From Nonomuraea candida (GTDB lineage Bacteria > Actinomycetota > Actinomycetes > Streptosporangiales > Streptosporangiaceae): 64,000 bases of DNA. Position 1 is the first letter of the stretch. Every line of letters begins with the position of its first letter. Positions 25,465-35,500 of the stretch are shown one piece after another. The notes beneath the pieces are model-generated. The model was given only the letters and a program-made list of their open reading frames with translations, was not told where the DNA came from and ran no database searches. A program made the position numbers and the translations under genes. The DNA lies in contig NZ_JOAG01000004.1 of assembly GCF_000725485.1 (NCBI RefSeq), positions 62,001 to 126,000 of the forward strand. The letters are read 5' to 3'.

Positions 25465-25987
25465 CCAGTGGAGCGCGCTGGCGGAAGAGATCTCCGGGCA
25501 CGCGCAGAACTACGTGGACGGCCTGACCCGGGTGGCGGGCGGCGAGGGCGGCGACGCCATCTGGTCGATCCTGCTCGTGGAGGTCGCCCAGATGAGCCTG
25601 GCGGGCGCCAAGCTGGGCGCCAACCGCGACGTCATCCTCGCGGGCAACTACGAGCCGCCGATGAGCGAGGACCCCGACATCGACGGGGTCCGCACGGCGC
25701 TGGCCGAGCGGCTGGAGGCGGTGGACGACTACGCCGAGGTGTTCGACCCGTACAAGGACACGGGCGTCACCCCGTACCGGCTGTCCGACGACCTCACGGC
25801 GGTGGCCGCCGACCTCATCCACGGGCTGCGCCACTATCACGCGGGCCGGCCCCACGAGGCGCTGTGGTGGTGGCAATACTCCTACTTCAACACCTGGGGC
25901 AACCACGCGGGCGCCGCGATGCGCGCGTTGCAGGCTCTGGTGGCGCACTCGCGCCTCGACGTGGCGGAAGAGGCCACCAGCGTCTGA
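25457..25987 (+). CDS. DUF5063-domain protein
   Basis: The 176-aa protein ([20 protein letters not shown]) is a conserved actinobacterial protein that follows recR in many genomes. It is mostly helical and acidic, with a conserved aromatic patch [20 protein letters not shown] near residue 135-155. GGAGG precedes ATG 25457, which lies inside the end of recR. Function unknown; operon position suggests co-expression with recR. Confidence 0.85.
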   Translation: MSDQWSALAEEISGHAQNYVDGLTRVAGGEGGDAIWSILLVEVAQMSLAGAKLGANRDVILAGNYEPPMSEDPDIDGVRTALAERLEAVDDYAEVFDPYKDTGVTPYRLSDDLTAVAADLIHGLRHYHAGRPHEALWWWQYSYFNTWGNHAGAAMRALQALVAHSRLDVAEEATSV

Positions 25988-26084
25988 CGGGGCGGACTGA
26001 TCATCCACATAGTGGTACACACCAGCAGGCGCATAAAAGGCCCCCAGTAGACTGGCAACTCACAGTCCAGACCGGGAGACTCTC

Positions 26085-27355
<1,271 letters not shown>

Positions 27356-27359
<4 letters not shown>

Positions 27360-28417
27360 GCAACAGGCCCAATCTGGCTCTGATCGGCGCGACCGGCGCC
27401 GTGGGCACCGTCATGCGCGACATCGTGTCGACGCGTGAGGACATCTGGGGCGAGATCCGTCTCGTCGCCTCCCCCCGCTCGGCCGGCAAGGTGCTGCGCG
27501 TGCGCGGCGAGGACGTCGTCGTGCAAGCCCTGGCGCCCGAGGTGTTCGACGGCATCGACATCGCCATCTTCGACGTGCCCGACGAGGTGTCGGCCGTCTG
27601 GGTGCCGATCGCGGCCGAGCGCGGCGCGATCGCCATCGACAAGTCGGGCACGTTCCGCATGGAGCCCGACGTGCCGCTGGTGGTGCCCGAGGTCAACCCG
27701 CTCGACGCCCGCGACCGGCCGCGGGGCATCATCTCGACCCCCAACTGCACGACGCTGTCGATGATGGCCGCCATGGGGGCGCTGCACGCCGAGTTCACGC
27801 TGACCGAGCTGGTCGTCGCCTCCTACCAGGCGGTGTCCGGGGCCGGCGTGGCGGGCTCGGCACGGCTCTACGACGAGATCGAGGCGCTGGCCGGCGACCG
27901 TACGATCGGGCAGAGCGCCGGCGACGTGCGCAAGGTGCTGGCCAACAAGCTGCCGGAGGAGTCGCCGTTCCCCGCGCCCATCGCGTTCAACGTGGTGCCG
28001 TGGGCGGGCTCCAACAAGGGCGACGGCTGGGCCTCCGAGGAGCTCAAGCTCCGCAACGAGTCTCGCAAGATCCTCGGCATCCCCGACCTGAAGGTCTCCG
28101 CGACCTGCGTGCGCGTGCCGGTGATCACCACGCACTCGCTGGCCGTGCACGCGCGCTTCGAGCGCGAGATCACGGTCGCCGACGCGCACCGCGTGCTGCA
28201 GGCGGCGCCGACGGTGGTCCTGATGGACGACCCGGACAACGGGGTCTACCCGACGCCCCTCGACGTGGTGGGCACCGACCCGACCTACGTGGGCCGCATC
28301 CGCCAGGCGATCGACTTCCCCAACTCGCTCGACCTGTTCGTGTGCGGTGACAACCTGCGCAAGGGCGCCGCGCTCAACGCGGCGGAGATCGCCGAGCTGG
28401 TCGCCGCCGAGTTCTGA
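27356..28417 (+). CDS. asd: Aspartate-semialdehyde dehydrogenase
   Basis: The 353-aa enzyme reduces beta-aspartyl phosphate with NADPH. The nucleotide motif [10 protein letters not shown] is at residues 11-20, the catalytic Cys131 is in [10 protein letters not shown], and the substrate-binding segment [14 protein letters not shown] follows near residue 255. It overlaps ask by 4 bp (ATGA), giving coupled translation, and ends before a strong terminator. Confidence 0.97.
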
Positions 28418-28424
28418 GTCACCC

Positions 28425-28465
28425 GGGTGTGGCGTCGTGCGCTCCGCGCGGCGTCACACCCTTTT
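28425..28465 (+). terminator. Intrinsic terminator after ask-asd
   Basis: GGGTGTG (28425-28431) and CACACCC (28455-28461) form the outer stem, with a GC-rich inner stem, followed by TTTT at 28462-28465. Confidence 0.85.
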
Positions 28466-28531
28466 CGTGGGTGCGTCATCCGCGGGTGCGTTTCACGTGC
28501 GCCGGTACGGTCTTGCGGGACCGTGGCCCTG

Positions 28532-29461
28532 TCACCGGAACAGGATGTCCCAATGGTCGCTCTCGTCGAAGAACGTCGTGCCCGTGCCCGACTTGTAGAT
28601 CGTGGCCCCGTCGCTGCGCACTCCGGCCTTGTCGTGGTGCTTGGTGATGTGCCGGTCGATGCAGGCGTTGTGGGAGATGTCGAGCTTGTAGCCGTTGCCG
28701 TGGCTGAAGTGGCCGGGCGCGTGACCCCGTTCCGTGCCGCCCGTCACCATGATCGGGCAGCCGCTCTCCCGCTTCAGCTCGATCACCCTGGCGATCGTGC
28801 CCAGCCGTACCGAGTCGAGCGACGTGCAGTGGCGCAGGTGCTTGCTGACGCAGCCGCCGGTGGACTTCGTCCGCAGCCCGGCGCTTCTCAGCCACCCGGC
28901 GGCCGTCGCGTGCGACATCTGCATGGAGGCCTTCCTGGGCAGGGCACGCGTCAGATCGACCTGAGCGCGCTTGTGAGCGACGTGACGGCGTGCCTTGGGC
29001 ATCTTGACCACCCCGGTGTGTACGGGGCGCTTCACCGCCTTTGTAGCCGTTTCCCGGCTCTTGGGAGCCCGGACCCGGTCCTCAGGGGCCTGCGGCACGG
29101 CCCGCGTCCCTTCGACGGCCAAGGGCTGGGTCCGCTCGGCGGCCGGCTGCCATCCGGGGCCCAGGACCGGCCAGTCGCGCATCGCCGCCAGCCGCCGGTG
29201 GGCCTCGACCAGGCGCTCGTACGCCCAGGGGGTCCCGGCCAGGCCGGATGCCACGCCGTACGTGTCGTCGAGGACCGTCGCCACGGCCGAACGGGCCAGG
29301 CCGTCGTCCCAGCCGCCTGGCATGGCCTCGTACAGGCCGCTCTGTGCCGACGACCCTTCGGGGTGGGTGGCGGCGGAGGCGGCCGAGGCCAGCGCGAGTA
29401 TGGTGATCTCAATGCCGAGGAGCGCGACGATGATGAGCCGCACTGTTCCACGTATCCACAT
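28532..29461 (-). CDS. Secreted M15-like (peptidase-fold) domain protein
   Basis: The 309-aa protein has an N-terminal membrane/signal segment (residues 8-30, cut likely near ASAA-TH). A basic, low-complexity linker follows, and then a C-terminal domain from about residue 185. This domain has CTSLDSVRLGTIARVIELKR, TGGTERGHAPG and SHGNGYKLDIS. His254, Gly257 and Asp261 (HxxGxxxD) and His303 (SDHWDILF) match the zinc ligands of the M15/D-Ala-D-Ala peptidase fold. Cys204, 212, 235 and 267 could form disulfides. ATG 29461 is preferred to 29515 because AAAGG precedes it. It may cleave peptidoglycan, but activity is unproven. Confidence 0.7.
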   Translation of the reverse strand: MWIRGTVRLIIVALLGIEITILALASAASAATHPEGSSAQSGLYEAMPGGWDDGLARSAVATVLDDTYGVASGLAGTPWAYERLVEAHRRLAAMRDWPVLGPGWQPAAERTQPLAVEGTRAVPQAPEDRVRAPKSRETATKAVKRPVHTGVVKMPKARRHVAHKRAQVDLTRALPRKASMQMSHATAAGWLRSAGLRTKSTGGCVSKHLRHCTSLDSVRLGTIARVIELKRESGCPIMVTGGTERGHAPGHFSHGNGYKLDISHNACIDRHITKHHDKAGVRSDGATIYKSGTGTTFFDESDHWDILFR

Positions 29462-29608
29462 GTCGATGCCTTTTCGCGGAAATAGCCCTTCCGCCTGAAA
29501 CGACAATCCCACCATTCACAGGAGATAACTCATGCCGCGAGCGCAACTTTGCCTTGTGGCGGCGATCACCGTGCGGCTCCATGACCTAACGACGCTTCAC
29601 GACGTAGA

Positions 29609-30286
29609 GTGACGAACGTGTCCGAAGCCCGAAACCGAGGATCGGAGAGCACCCGAGAGGTCATCGTCGAGACGGCCTTGCGACTGTTCAGGGAGCGTGG
29701 CTTCGACGCGACCACGATGCGGGCCATCGCCGCGGAGGCCGGCGTTTCCGTGGGCAACGCCTACTACTACTTCGACAGCAAAGAGGCGTTGATCCAGGCC
29801 TATTACGACCGCGCCCAGGCCGAGCACGAAGCGGCCTGCCGGGAGTTCCTGGCGACGGAAGAGTCGTTCGCGGGCCGGTTGAGCGGGGTGTTGCGGGAAT
29901 GGGTCCGGGTTTCCGAGCCCTACCACGAGTTCGCGGTGAAGTTCTTCAAGCACGCGGCCGAGCCGACCAATCCGCTGAGCCCTTTCAGCGCGCAGTCCTC
30001 GCCGGCGCGTGAGGCGTCCATCGCCATTTACCGCGAGGTGGTGGAGGGGTCGCGCGACCGGATGAACGCCGAGCTGCGCGAGGAGCTGCCCGAGCTGTTG
30101 TGGCTGCTGTCGATGGGCATGGTGCTGTTCTGGGTGCACGACACCTCGCCGGGGTGCGCGCGCACGTACCGGCTGATCGAGGTCACCGTGCCGCTGGTGG
30201 ACCGGCTGGTGGGCCTGTCGCATCTGCCCGGGTTGCGGGGCATCACGAAGGACTTCATCGCGGCGGTGCACGAGCTGCGCGCCTAG
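29609..30286 (+). CDS. TetR-family transcriptional regulator
   Basis: The 225-aa protein has a TetR helix-turn-helix (residues 15-62, including FRERGFDATTMRAIAAEAGVSVGNAYYYF) and a helical ligand domain. It starts with GTG at 29609. It is separated by 54 bp from the LLM oxidoreductase gene downstream, so the two may be co-transcribed. It diverges from the secreted M15-like gene. The C-terminal region (LVDRLVGLSHLPGLRGITKDF) is typical of regulators of lipid or efflux genes. Ligand unknown. Confidence 0.9.
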   Translation: MTNVSEARNRGSESTREVIVETALRLFRERGFDATTMRAIAAEAGVSVGNAYYYFDSKEALIQAYYDRAQAEHEAACREFLATEESFAGRLSGVLREWVRVSEPYHEFAVKFFKHAAEPTNPLSPFSAQSSPAREASIAIYREVVEGSRDRMNAELREELPELLWLLSMGMVLFWVHDTSPGCARTYRLIEVTVPLVDRLVGLSHLPGLRGITKDFIAAVHELRA

Positions 30287-30340
30287 GGTTACATACCGAG
30301 CGGTTGGTAGTGTCCTCCCTAGACGCCAGGGAGGCCGTGC

Positions 30341-31300
30341 ATGACGCAGAACTGGGGGATGACGATCCCCTTCTACGACCGCTCACTGTCCAAGTCCCAG
30401 GACCTCGTCGCCGAGCTGCCGGGGCTCGGTTACACCGACGTGTGGTCCGCCGAGGTCAACGGGGTCGACGGGTTCACGCCGCTGGCCCTGGCCGCCCAGT
30501 GGGCGCCGGAGGCCAGGCTGGGCAGCGCCATCGTGCCCGTCTCGACCCGCGGGCCGGGGCTGCTCGCCATGTCCGCGGCCACGCTGGCCGATCTGGCGCC
30601 CGGACGGTTCGTGCTGGGCATCGGGGCCTCGTCGCCGGCGATCGTCGAGCGGTGGAACGCGGGCACCTTCACCAAGCCGTACGCGCGCACCCGTGACACC
30701 CTGCGCTTCCTGAAGCGGGCGCTGGCGGGGGAGAAGGTCACCGAGGCGTACGAGACGTTCGAGATCAAGGGCTTCAAGCTGGAGCGGGCACCGAAGACGC
30801 CGCCGCGGATCGTGCTGGCCGCGCTGCGGCCCAGGATGCTCAGGCTGGCCGCCGAGGAGGCCGACGGCGCCATCACCAACTGGCTCTCCCCGCAGGACGT
30901 GCCGAAGGTGCGGGCGGAGATCGGCGAGGGGACCGAGCTGATCGCCCGGCTGTTCGTCTGCGTGGACGAGGACACCGAGCGCGTCCGTGAGAAGGCCAGG
31001 TGGATGCTGGCCAGCTACCTGACCGTCCCCGTCTACGCGGCCTTCCACGACTGGCTGGGCCGCGGCGAGGTGCTGCGCCCGATGCACGAGGCGTGGGCGG
31101 CCGGCGACCGTCAGGCCGCGCTCAAGGCCATCCCCGACGAGGTGGTGGACGCGCTGATCGTGCACGGCGACGCCGCCACCTGCCGGGCCAGGATCCAGGA
31201 GTACGTCGACCACGGCCTCGACACCCCCGTCCTGGCCCCGATCCCCGGCGGGGACGTCTCCATCGACCAGGCCGTGCGCGACCTGGCGCCGAAGGGGTGA
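30341..31300 (+). CDS. LLM-class F420-dependent oxidoreductase
   Basis: The 319-aa protein has a luciferase-like TIM barrel. It contains GYTDVWSAEVNGVDGFTPLALAA and the cofactor/active-site block PGRFVLGIGASSPAIVERWNAG, with C-terminal DEVVDALIVHG. Such enzymes use F420 or FMN. It lies 54 bp after a TetR gene and 2 bp before an amidase gene, which suggests a small catabolic operon: TetR - oxidoreductase - amidase. Confidence 0.9.
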   Translation: MTQNWGMTIPFYDRSLSKSQDLVAELPGLGYTDVWSAEVNGVDGFTPLALAAQWAPEARLGSAIVPVSTRGPGLLAMSAATLADLAPGRFVLGIGASSPAIVERWNAGTFTKPYARTRDTLRFLKRALAGEKVTEAYETFEIKGFKLERAPKTPPRIVLAALRPRMLRLAAEEADGAITNWLSPQDVPKVRAEIGEGTELIARLFVCVDEDTERVREKARWMLASYLTVPVYAAFHDWLGRGEVLRPMHEAWAAGDRQAALKAIPDEVVDALIVHGDAATCRARIQEYVDHGLDTPVLAPIPGGDVSIDQAVRDLAPKG

Positions 31301-31302
31301 GC

Positions 31303-32718
31303 ATGCACGAGGTGCTGAGACTCGACGCGGTCGGGCAGGCGCGGGCGGTCAGGGAGGGCCGCGTGTCGGCGCGCGAGCTGGCCGAGGCGGCGATCGCGCG
31401 CATCGAGGCCGCAGACGGCGAGCTGAACGCGGTCATCCACCGCCGGTTCGAACGGGCGCTGGCCGAGATCGACACGATTCCCGCCGGCGCGCCCTTCCGC
31501 GGGGTGCCGATCCTGCTGAAGGACCTGGGCTGGCGGGAGGCGGGGGAGCCGTACTGCGCCGGCTCCGGCGTGCGCGACGAGGCCGCGGGCGAGGACGGCT
31601 ACGGCGTCGTACGGCTGCGCGAGGCCGGCTTCGTGCTGCTCGGGCGGACGAACACGCCAGAGTTCGGCAGCACGGTCACGACGGAGCCGGTGGCGTTCGG
31701 GCCGACGCGGAACCCGTACGATCCGGCGTACTCGGCGGGCGGGTCCAGCGGCGGCTCCGCGGCGGCGGTGGCGGCGGGCATGGTGGCGCTGGCGACCGCC
31801 AGCGACGGCGGCGGGTCGATCCGCATCCCCGCGTCCCTGTGCGGCCTGGTGGGGCTCAAGCCGACGCGCGGGCGGGTCAGCCAGGGCCCCGGCCTGGGCG
31901 AGGCGTGGAGCGGGTTCTCCAGCCCGGGGTTCCTCAGCAGGACCGTGCGCGACACGGCGGCGGCGCTCGACCTCGTCTCCGGCACCTGGCCCGGCGACCC
32001 GTACGGCGCCCCCGAGCTGCCCGGCAGGCTCGCCGACGAGGTGGGCCGCGATCCCGGCAGGCTGCGGATCGGCTTCCTGACCGAACACCCGAGGGGGGAC
32101 GTGCCGGCCGCGCCCGAGCCGGCCGAGGCCGTCACGCGGGCCGCCGCGCTGCTGGAGTCGCTCGGCCACGACGTCGCCCCGGGCGGCCCGGCGGCGCTGG
32201 GCGACCCGGACTTCCCCCGCCATTTCGGCGCCATCGTGGCCAACAACCTGGCCGCGCACGTCGCGAGCCTGGGCGAGCTGCGCGGCAAGCCGGTGCGGCC
32301 GGAGGAGCTGGAGCCGCGCAACGCCGCCATGGTGGGCGCGGCCCGGTCGCACAGCGCTGCCGACCACATCCTGGCCACCCAGTGGGTGGACGGCTTCCGC
32401 CGCCGCATGGCCGCCTGGTGGAGCGAGGGGCACGACCTGCTGCTGGCGCCGTCGCTGGGCGTGGCGCCGTTCCGGCTGGGCTGGATCCCGGCCGACGACC
32501 TCAGCACCGCGCTCGGCAGGACCGCGCACTGCGTGGCCTTCACCTCGCCGATCAACGCGACCGGGCAGCCCGCCGTGTCGCTGCCGCTGCACCGGACGGC
32601 GGCGGGCCTGCCGGTCGGCGTGCAGCTCGTCGCCGCGCCCGGCCGCGAGGACCTGCTGGTACGGGTGGCGGCCCAGATCGAGGCAGCCACTGCCTTCGAG
32701 CACGGAGCCATGGCCTGA
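31303..32718 (+). CDS. Amidase-signature hydrolase
   Basis: The 471-aa enzyme has the full amidase signature: the catalytic Lys in GVPILLKDLGW, and the Gly/Ser-rich core YSAGGSSGGSAAAVAAGMVA, which holds the cis-Ser, followed by ASDGGGSIRIPAS, which holds the nucleophile Ser. It is near family length. It cleaves an amide or related bond; it is not GatA, as gatB and gatC are absent. It starts 2 bp after the stop of the LLM gene, so it is co-transcribed and probably acts in the same pathway. Confidence 0.92.
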   Translation: MHEVLRLDAVGQARAVREGRVSARELAEAAIARIEAADGELNAVIHRRFERALAEIDTIPAGAPFRGVPILLKDLGWREAGEPYCAGSGVRDEAAGEDGYGVVRLREAGFVLLGRTNTPEFGSTVTTEPVAFGPTRNPYDPAYSAGGSSGGSAAAVAAGMVALATASDGGGSIRIPASLCGLVGLKPTRGRVSQGPGLGEAWSGFSSPGFLSRTVRDTAAALDLVSGTWPGDPYGAPELPGRLADEVGRDPGRLRIGFLTEHPRGDVPAAPEPAEAVTRAAALLESLGHDVAPGGPAALGDPDFPRHFGAIVANNLAAHVASLGELRGKPVRPEELEPRNAAMVGAARSHSAADHILATQWVDGFRRRMAAWWSEGHDLLLAPSLGVAPFRLGWIPADDLSTALGRTAHCVAFTSPINATGQPAVSLPLHRTAAGLPVGVQLVAAPGREDLLVRVAAQIEAATAFEHGAMA

Positions 32719-32760
32719 CCACGGGACCGGGTCCGGGCGCGCCCGCCGCCCGGGCCACGG

Positions 32761-32795
32761 GATCAGGCCGGCGCGTCCGCCGCTCCGGCCTGATC
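32761..32795 (+). terminator. Inverted repeat after the amidase gene
   Basis: GATCAGGCCGG (32761-32771) and CCGGCCTGATC (32785-32795) form a perfect 11-bp stem with a 13-nt loop. There is no U-tract, so this is likely a factor-assisted or weak terminator. Confidence 0.6.
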
Positions 32796-32857
32796 GTGCG
32801 GAACTCCTGCCCCCGGCGACGCGTTATATCGTGAAACGACGGGGGTAGGGGGATCTC

Positions 32858-33208
32858 ATGATGGCGAAGGCAGCACGGGCGGCGGCGGCATGGCGCACCT
32901 ACCGCGAGGTGACCAGGCCGGGCTCGCCCAAACTGATGACCAGGGTCAGGGCGATCCCGCGCATGGTGGGCGCGGTGCTGCGCGGACAGTACGCGGGCCT
33001 GGGCAAGGGCAAGCTCACCCTGCTCGGCCTCGGCGTGGTCTACCTCATCTCCCCCATCGACGTGGTGCCCGACTTCCTCATGCTCATCGGCGTGGCCGAC
33101 GACTTCGGCGTCTTCCTCTGGCTGATGGGCTCGCTGCTTGGCGAGAGCGGCCGCTACGTCCAGCACGAGCGCACGGTGATCGAGGGCCGCCTGGAAGAGG
33201 CCGGCTAG
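32858..33208 (+). CDS. YkvA-family (DUF1232) membrane protein
   Basis: The 116-aa protein carries the DUF1232 core: VYLISPIDVVPDFLMLIGVADDFGVFLWLMG, with a hydrophobic helix and the conserved Pro-Asp pairs. Starts at ATG 32858 after GGGGGATC. The role of the family is unknown; it is found widely in bacteria. Followed by a 16-bp tandem repeat starting 6 nt after the stop. Confidence 0.88.
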   Translation: MMAKAARAAAAWRTYREVTRPGSPKLMTRVRAIPRMVGAVLRGQYAGLGKGKLTLLGLGVVYLISPIDVVPDFLMLIGVADDFGVFLWLMGSLLGESGRYVQHERTVIEGRLEEAG

Positions 33209-33213
33209 AGACC

Positions 33214-33261
33214 CCGGCCGGCCCGTCACCCGGCCGGCTCGTCACGCGGCCGGCCCGTGAT
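33214..33261. repeat. 16-bp tandem repeat, three copies
   Basis: The unit CCGGCCGGCCCGTCAC occurs at 33214-33229, 33230-33245 and 33246-33261 with 1-4 changes per copy. It starts 6 nt after the DUF1232 stop and lies between two convergent genes. Confidence 0.8.
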
Positions 33262-33288
33262 CCGGCGGGATGGCGTGGCCGGGACCGG

Positions 33289-34485
33289 CTAGATCTCCTC
33301 CATGCGAAGCCAGGCCCGTGACGGCAGCGGATGCCCGAACAGGCGGGCGGCGTTGCCGTAGGCGACCCTGGCGATGTCGGCGGGCGGCAGCGCGCCGAGG
33401 TTGCGCGCCACCGACTTCTGCGTGTCCGGCCAGGTCGAGTCGGAGTGCGGATAGCCGCTCTCCTGCAGCACGTGGTCGAGGCCGACGGCCAGCCGGACGC
33501 CCGACAGCGCGTGGTCGTCGAGGGTGCCGAAGAAGAAGTTGCGGCGCAGCACCTCGCTGGGCTTGAGCCCGCCCTCCCACTGCGCCTCGCCGGCCACCGG
33601 GTGGTCGAGGGCGTAGTCGGCGCGCTCGGCCAGCATCGGCAGCCAGCCCACCCCGCCCTCGACGATGAGGATGCGCAGCGAGGGGAAGCGCAGCGGCAGC
33701 CCGGACCAGAGCCAGTCGGCGCAGGCGAACATGGCGCTGGTCGGCATCAGCGTGGTGATGGCCTCGATGGGCGTGTCGGGCGAGGGCACGGGCGACCAGG
33801 AGGAGTCGCCGGTGTGCAGGCACACCACCGTGCCGGTCTCCTCGCAGGCGGCGAAGAACGGGTCCCAGTGGCCGCTGTGGATCGAGGGGAGCCGCAGCCG
33901 GGTGGGGAACTCGGGGAAGACGACGGCCTTGAAGCCCCTGGCGGCGTTGGCGCGGATCTCCTTGGCCGCCACGTCGGGGTCGGGCAGCCAGGGGAGCTGC
34001 AGCCCGATGATGCGCTCGGGGTAGGTGCCGGCCCAGACGTCGATGTGCCAGTCGTTCCACGCCCTGACCAGGGCCAGGCCCAGCTCCTGGTCGCGGGTCC
34101 TGGCGAACGGCATGCCGGCCTGCCCGGCGAGCATGCCGGGGAAGCAGAGCGCGGCCCAGATGCCGGCGACGTCCATGTCCTGGATGCGGGCCTCGATGTC
34201 GTGGCAGCCGGGGCGCATGTGCTCGAACCTGACCGGGTCGAGCGTCCACTGCTCTCTCGGCAGCCCGGCGCCCACGTCGATGCCGGCGCACGGATAGGTC
34301 GCCCCGCCGTAGCGCCAGACCTGGTGACCCGCCTCCGTTTCCACGACCTTGGGCGCGACCTCGGCGTATTTCTCCGGCAACCGGTCTTCGAAGAGGTCGG
34401 GAGGCTCGATCAGGTGATCGTCGGCAGAGATGATCACGTAGTCGCGCCGCCTGGGGTCAGGGTCGGGGAGCAGCGGCGTAGTCAC
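33289..34485 (-). CDS. Amidohydrolase-2 family (ACMSD-like) metal hydrolase/decarboxylase
   Basis: The 398-aa protein has an N-terminal ISADDHLIEPPDLFEDRLP, where a DxH-type metal site would sit (here D-D-H-L-I-E), LHTGDSSW mid-protein, and VEGGVGWLP with a C-terminal GSGYPHSDSTWP-like stretch. This is the pattern of the amidohydrolase-2 family that includes ACMSD and related decarboxylases. Metal-dependent C-C or C-N cleavage is expected; the substrate is unknown. It stands alone between repeats. Confidence 0.87.
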   Translation of the reverse strand: MTTPLLPDPDPRRRDYVIISADDHLIEPPDLFEDRLPEKYAEVAPKVVETEAGHQVWRYGGATYPCAGIDVGAGLPREQWTLDPVRFEHMRPGCHDIEARIQDMDVAGIWAALCFPGMLAGQAGMPFARTRDQELGLALVRAWNDWHIDVWAGTYPERIIGLQLPWLPDPDVAAKEIRANAARGFKAVVFPEFPTRLRLPSIHSGHWDPFFAACEETGTVVCLHTGDSSWSPVPSPDTPIEAITTLMPTSAMFACADWLWSGLPLRFPSLRILIVEGGVGWLPMLAERADYALDHPVAGEAQWEGGLKPSEVLRRNFFFGTLDDHALSGVRLAVGLDHVLQESGYPHSDSTWPDTQKSVARNLGALPPADIARVAYGNAARLFGHPLPSRAWLRMEEI

Positions 34486-34590
34486 GCACGTAACCGTACG
34501 ACGGCGGGATAACGTCGAACAAGCTGCGACGTATCCGTTGGGTCTCCGAACCCACGCCCCGCGACCGTCCAGGGCCGCGCCCGGACCTCC

Positions 34591-34670
34591 GGGAGGCGTG
34601 ACCCGGGCCTCAGGGAGGCGTGACCCGAGCCCCCGGGAGGCGTGACCCGGACCGTCGGAGGTTGTGACCC
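34591..34670. repeat. 22-bp intergenic tandem repeat
   Basis: GGGAGGCGTGACCCG recurs at 34591, 34613 and 34635 (period 22), with a diverged copy at about 34655. It lies between the amidohydrolase start and the downstream end of the minus-strand phosphatase gene. No gene lies in 34486-34746. Confidence 0.85.
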
Positions 34671-34746
34671 GGGACCGCCGGGAGGGGGATGGCTGGCGAT
34701 CCCGGGAGTGGCAGGCCCGCTCGCGCAGGACGGGCCCGGGCGGCCA

Positions 34747-35499
34747 CTACCCCGCTGCGATCGCTTCAGTCAGCAAATGCGCGCGCATTTCGGCGATGGC
34801 GTCGGGGGAGAGCCCGACCGCCCGCGTGACGTACCCCTCGATCGAGCCGTGCCGGGCCGCGAGGTCGGCCAGGAAGAGCCGCATGGTCTCGGCGGGCGCC
34901 AGGCCGAACCCCGGCCACAGGGCCGCGCCGGGATGCCTCCTGGTCCAGTCGGCGATGAAGCGCTCGGTGGCCAGGCCGGTGAGCGCGTAGTCCGCCACGA
35001 TGTCCTCCTCGCTCACGCCGACCAGCGACAACACCAGCGAGCAGAGCACGCCGGTGCGGTCCTTGCCCGCGGCGCAGTGCACGACCACGGGCGCGCTGTC
35101 GGCCCGCGCGATCGTCTCCAGGGCGGTCCTGAGGTTGTCGACGCCGTCCTCGGTGACCTCCAGGTAGCGGTCGGCGAGGTAGCGCGCAGTCCCGGCCTCC
35201 TCGCTGTAGGCGGCGGTGTCCCAGCGGCGGCCCTCGATGGGCAGGTTCTGGTAGTGCTGCCCCTCGCTCTCGGGGACGCGCCCCGCCTTCTCCACCTCGA
35301 ACGGGTGCCGCAGGTCGATCACGCTGCGCACGCGCAGTGCCCGGAAGGTCGCCAGGTCGTCGCCGGCCAGCCAGCCGAGGGAGTCGGCCCGGTAGAGCCG
35401 CTGCCACCTGACGGTGCGCCCGTCCTTGGCGGCATATCCACCTATGTCGCGAAAGTTGCAGAGATTGGTGAACTCAATGTGGCGGATCACCCTCCACAC
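34747..35499 (-). CDS. Tyrosine-protein phosphatase (PtpB-like)
   Basis: The 250-aa protein has the dual-specificity P-loop HCAAGKDRTG (Cys nucleophile, Arg), preceded by FRDIGGYAAKDGRTVRWQRLYRADSL, and a C-terminal segment typical of the PtpB/Siw14-like group. It hydrolyses phosphotyrosine or phosphoinositide in related proteins. It starts 1 bp after the SURF1 stop, so the two genes form an operon. Confidence 0.9.
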   Translation of the reverse strand: MWRVIRHIEFTNLCNFRDIGGYAAKDGRTVRWQRLYRADSLGWLAGDDLATFRALRVRSVIDLRHPFEVEKAGRVPESEGQHYQNLPIEGRRWDTAAYSEEAGTARYLADRYLEVTEDGVDNLRTALETIARADSAPVVVHCAAGKDRTGVLCSLVLSLVGVSEEDIVADYALTGLATERFIADWTRRHPGAALWPGFGLAPAETMRLFLADLAARHGSIEGYVTRAVGLSPDAIAEMRAHLLTEAIAAG

Positions 35500-35500
35500 A

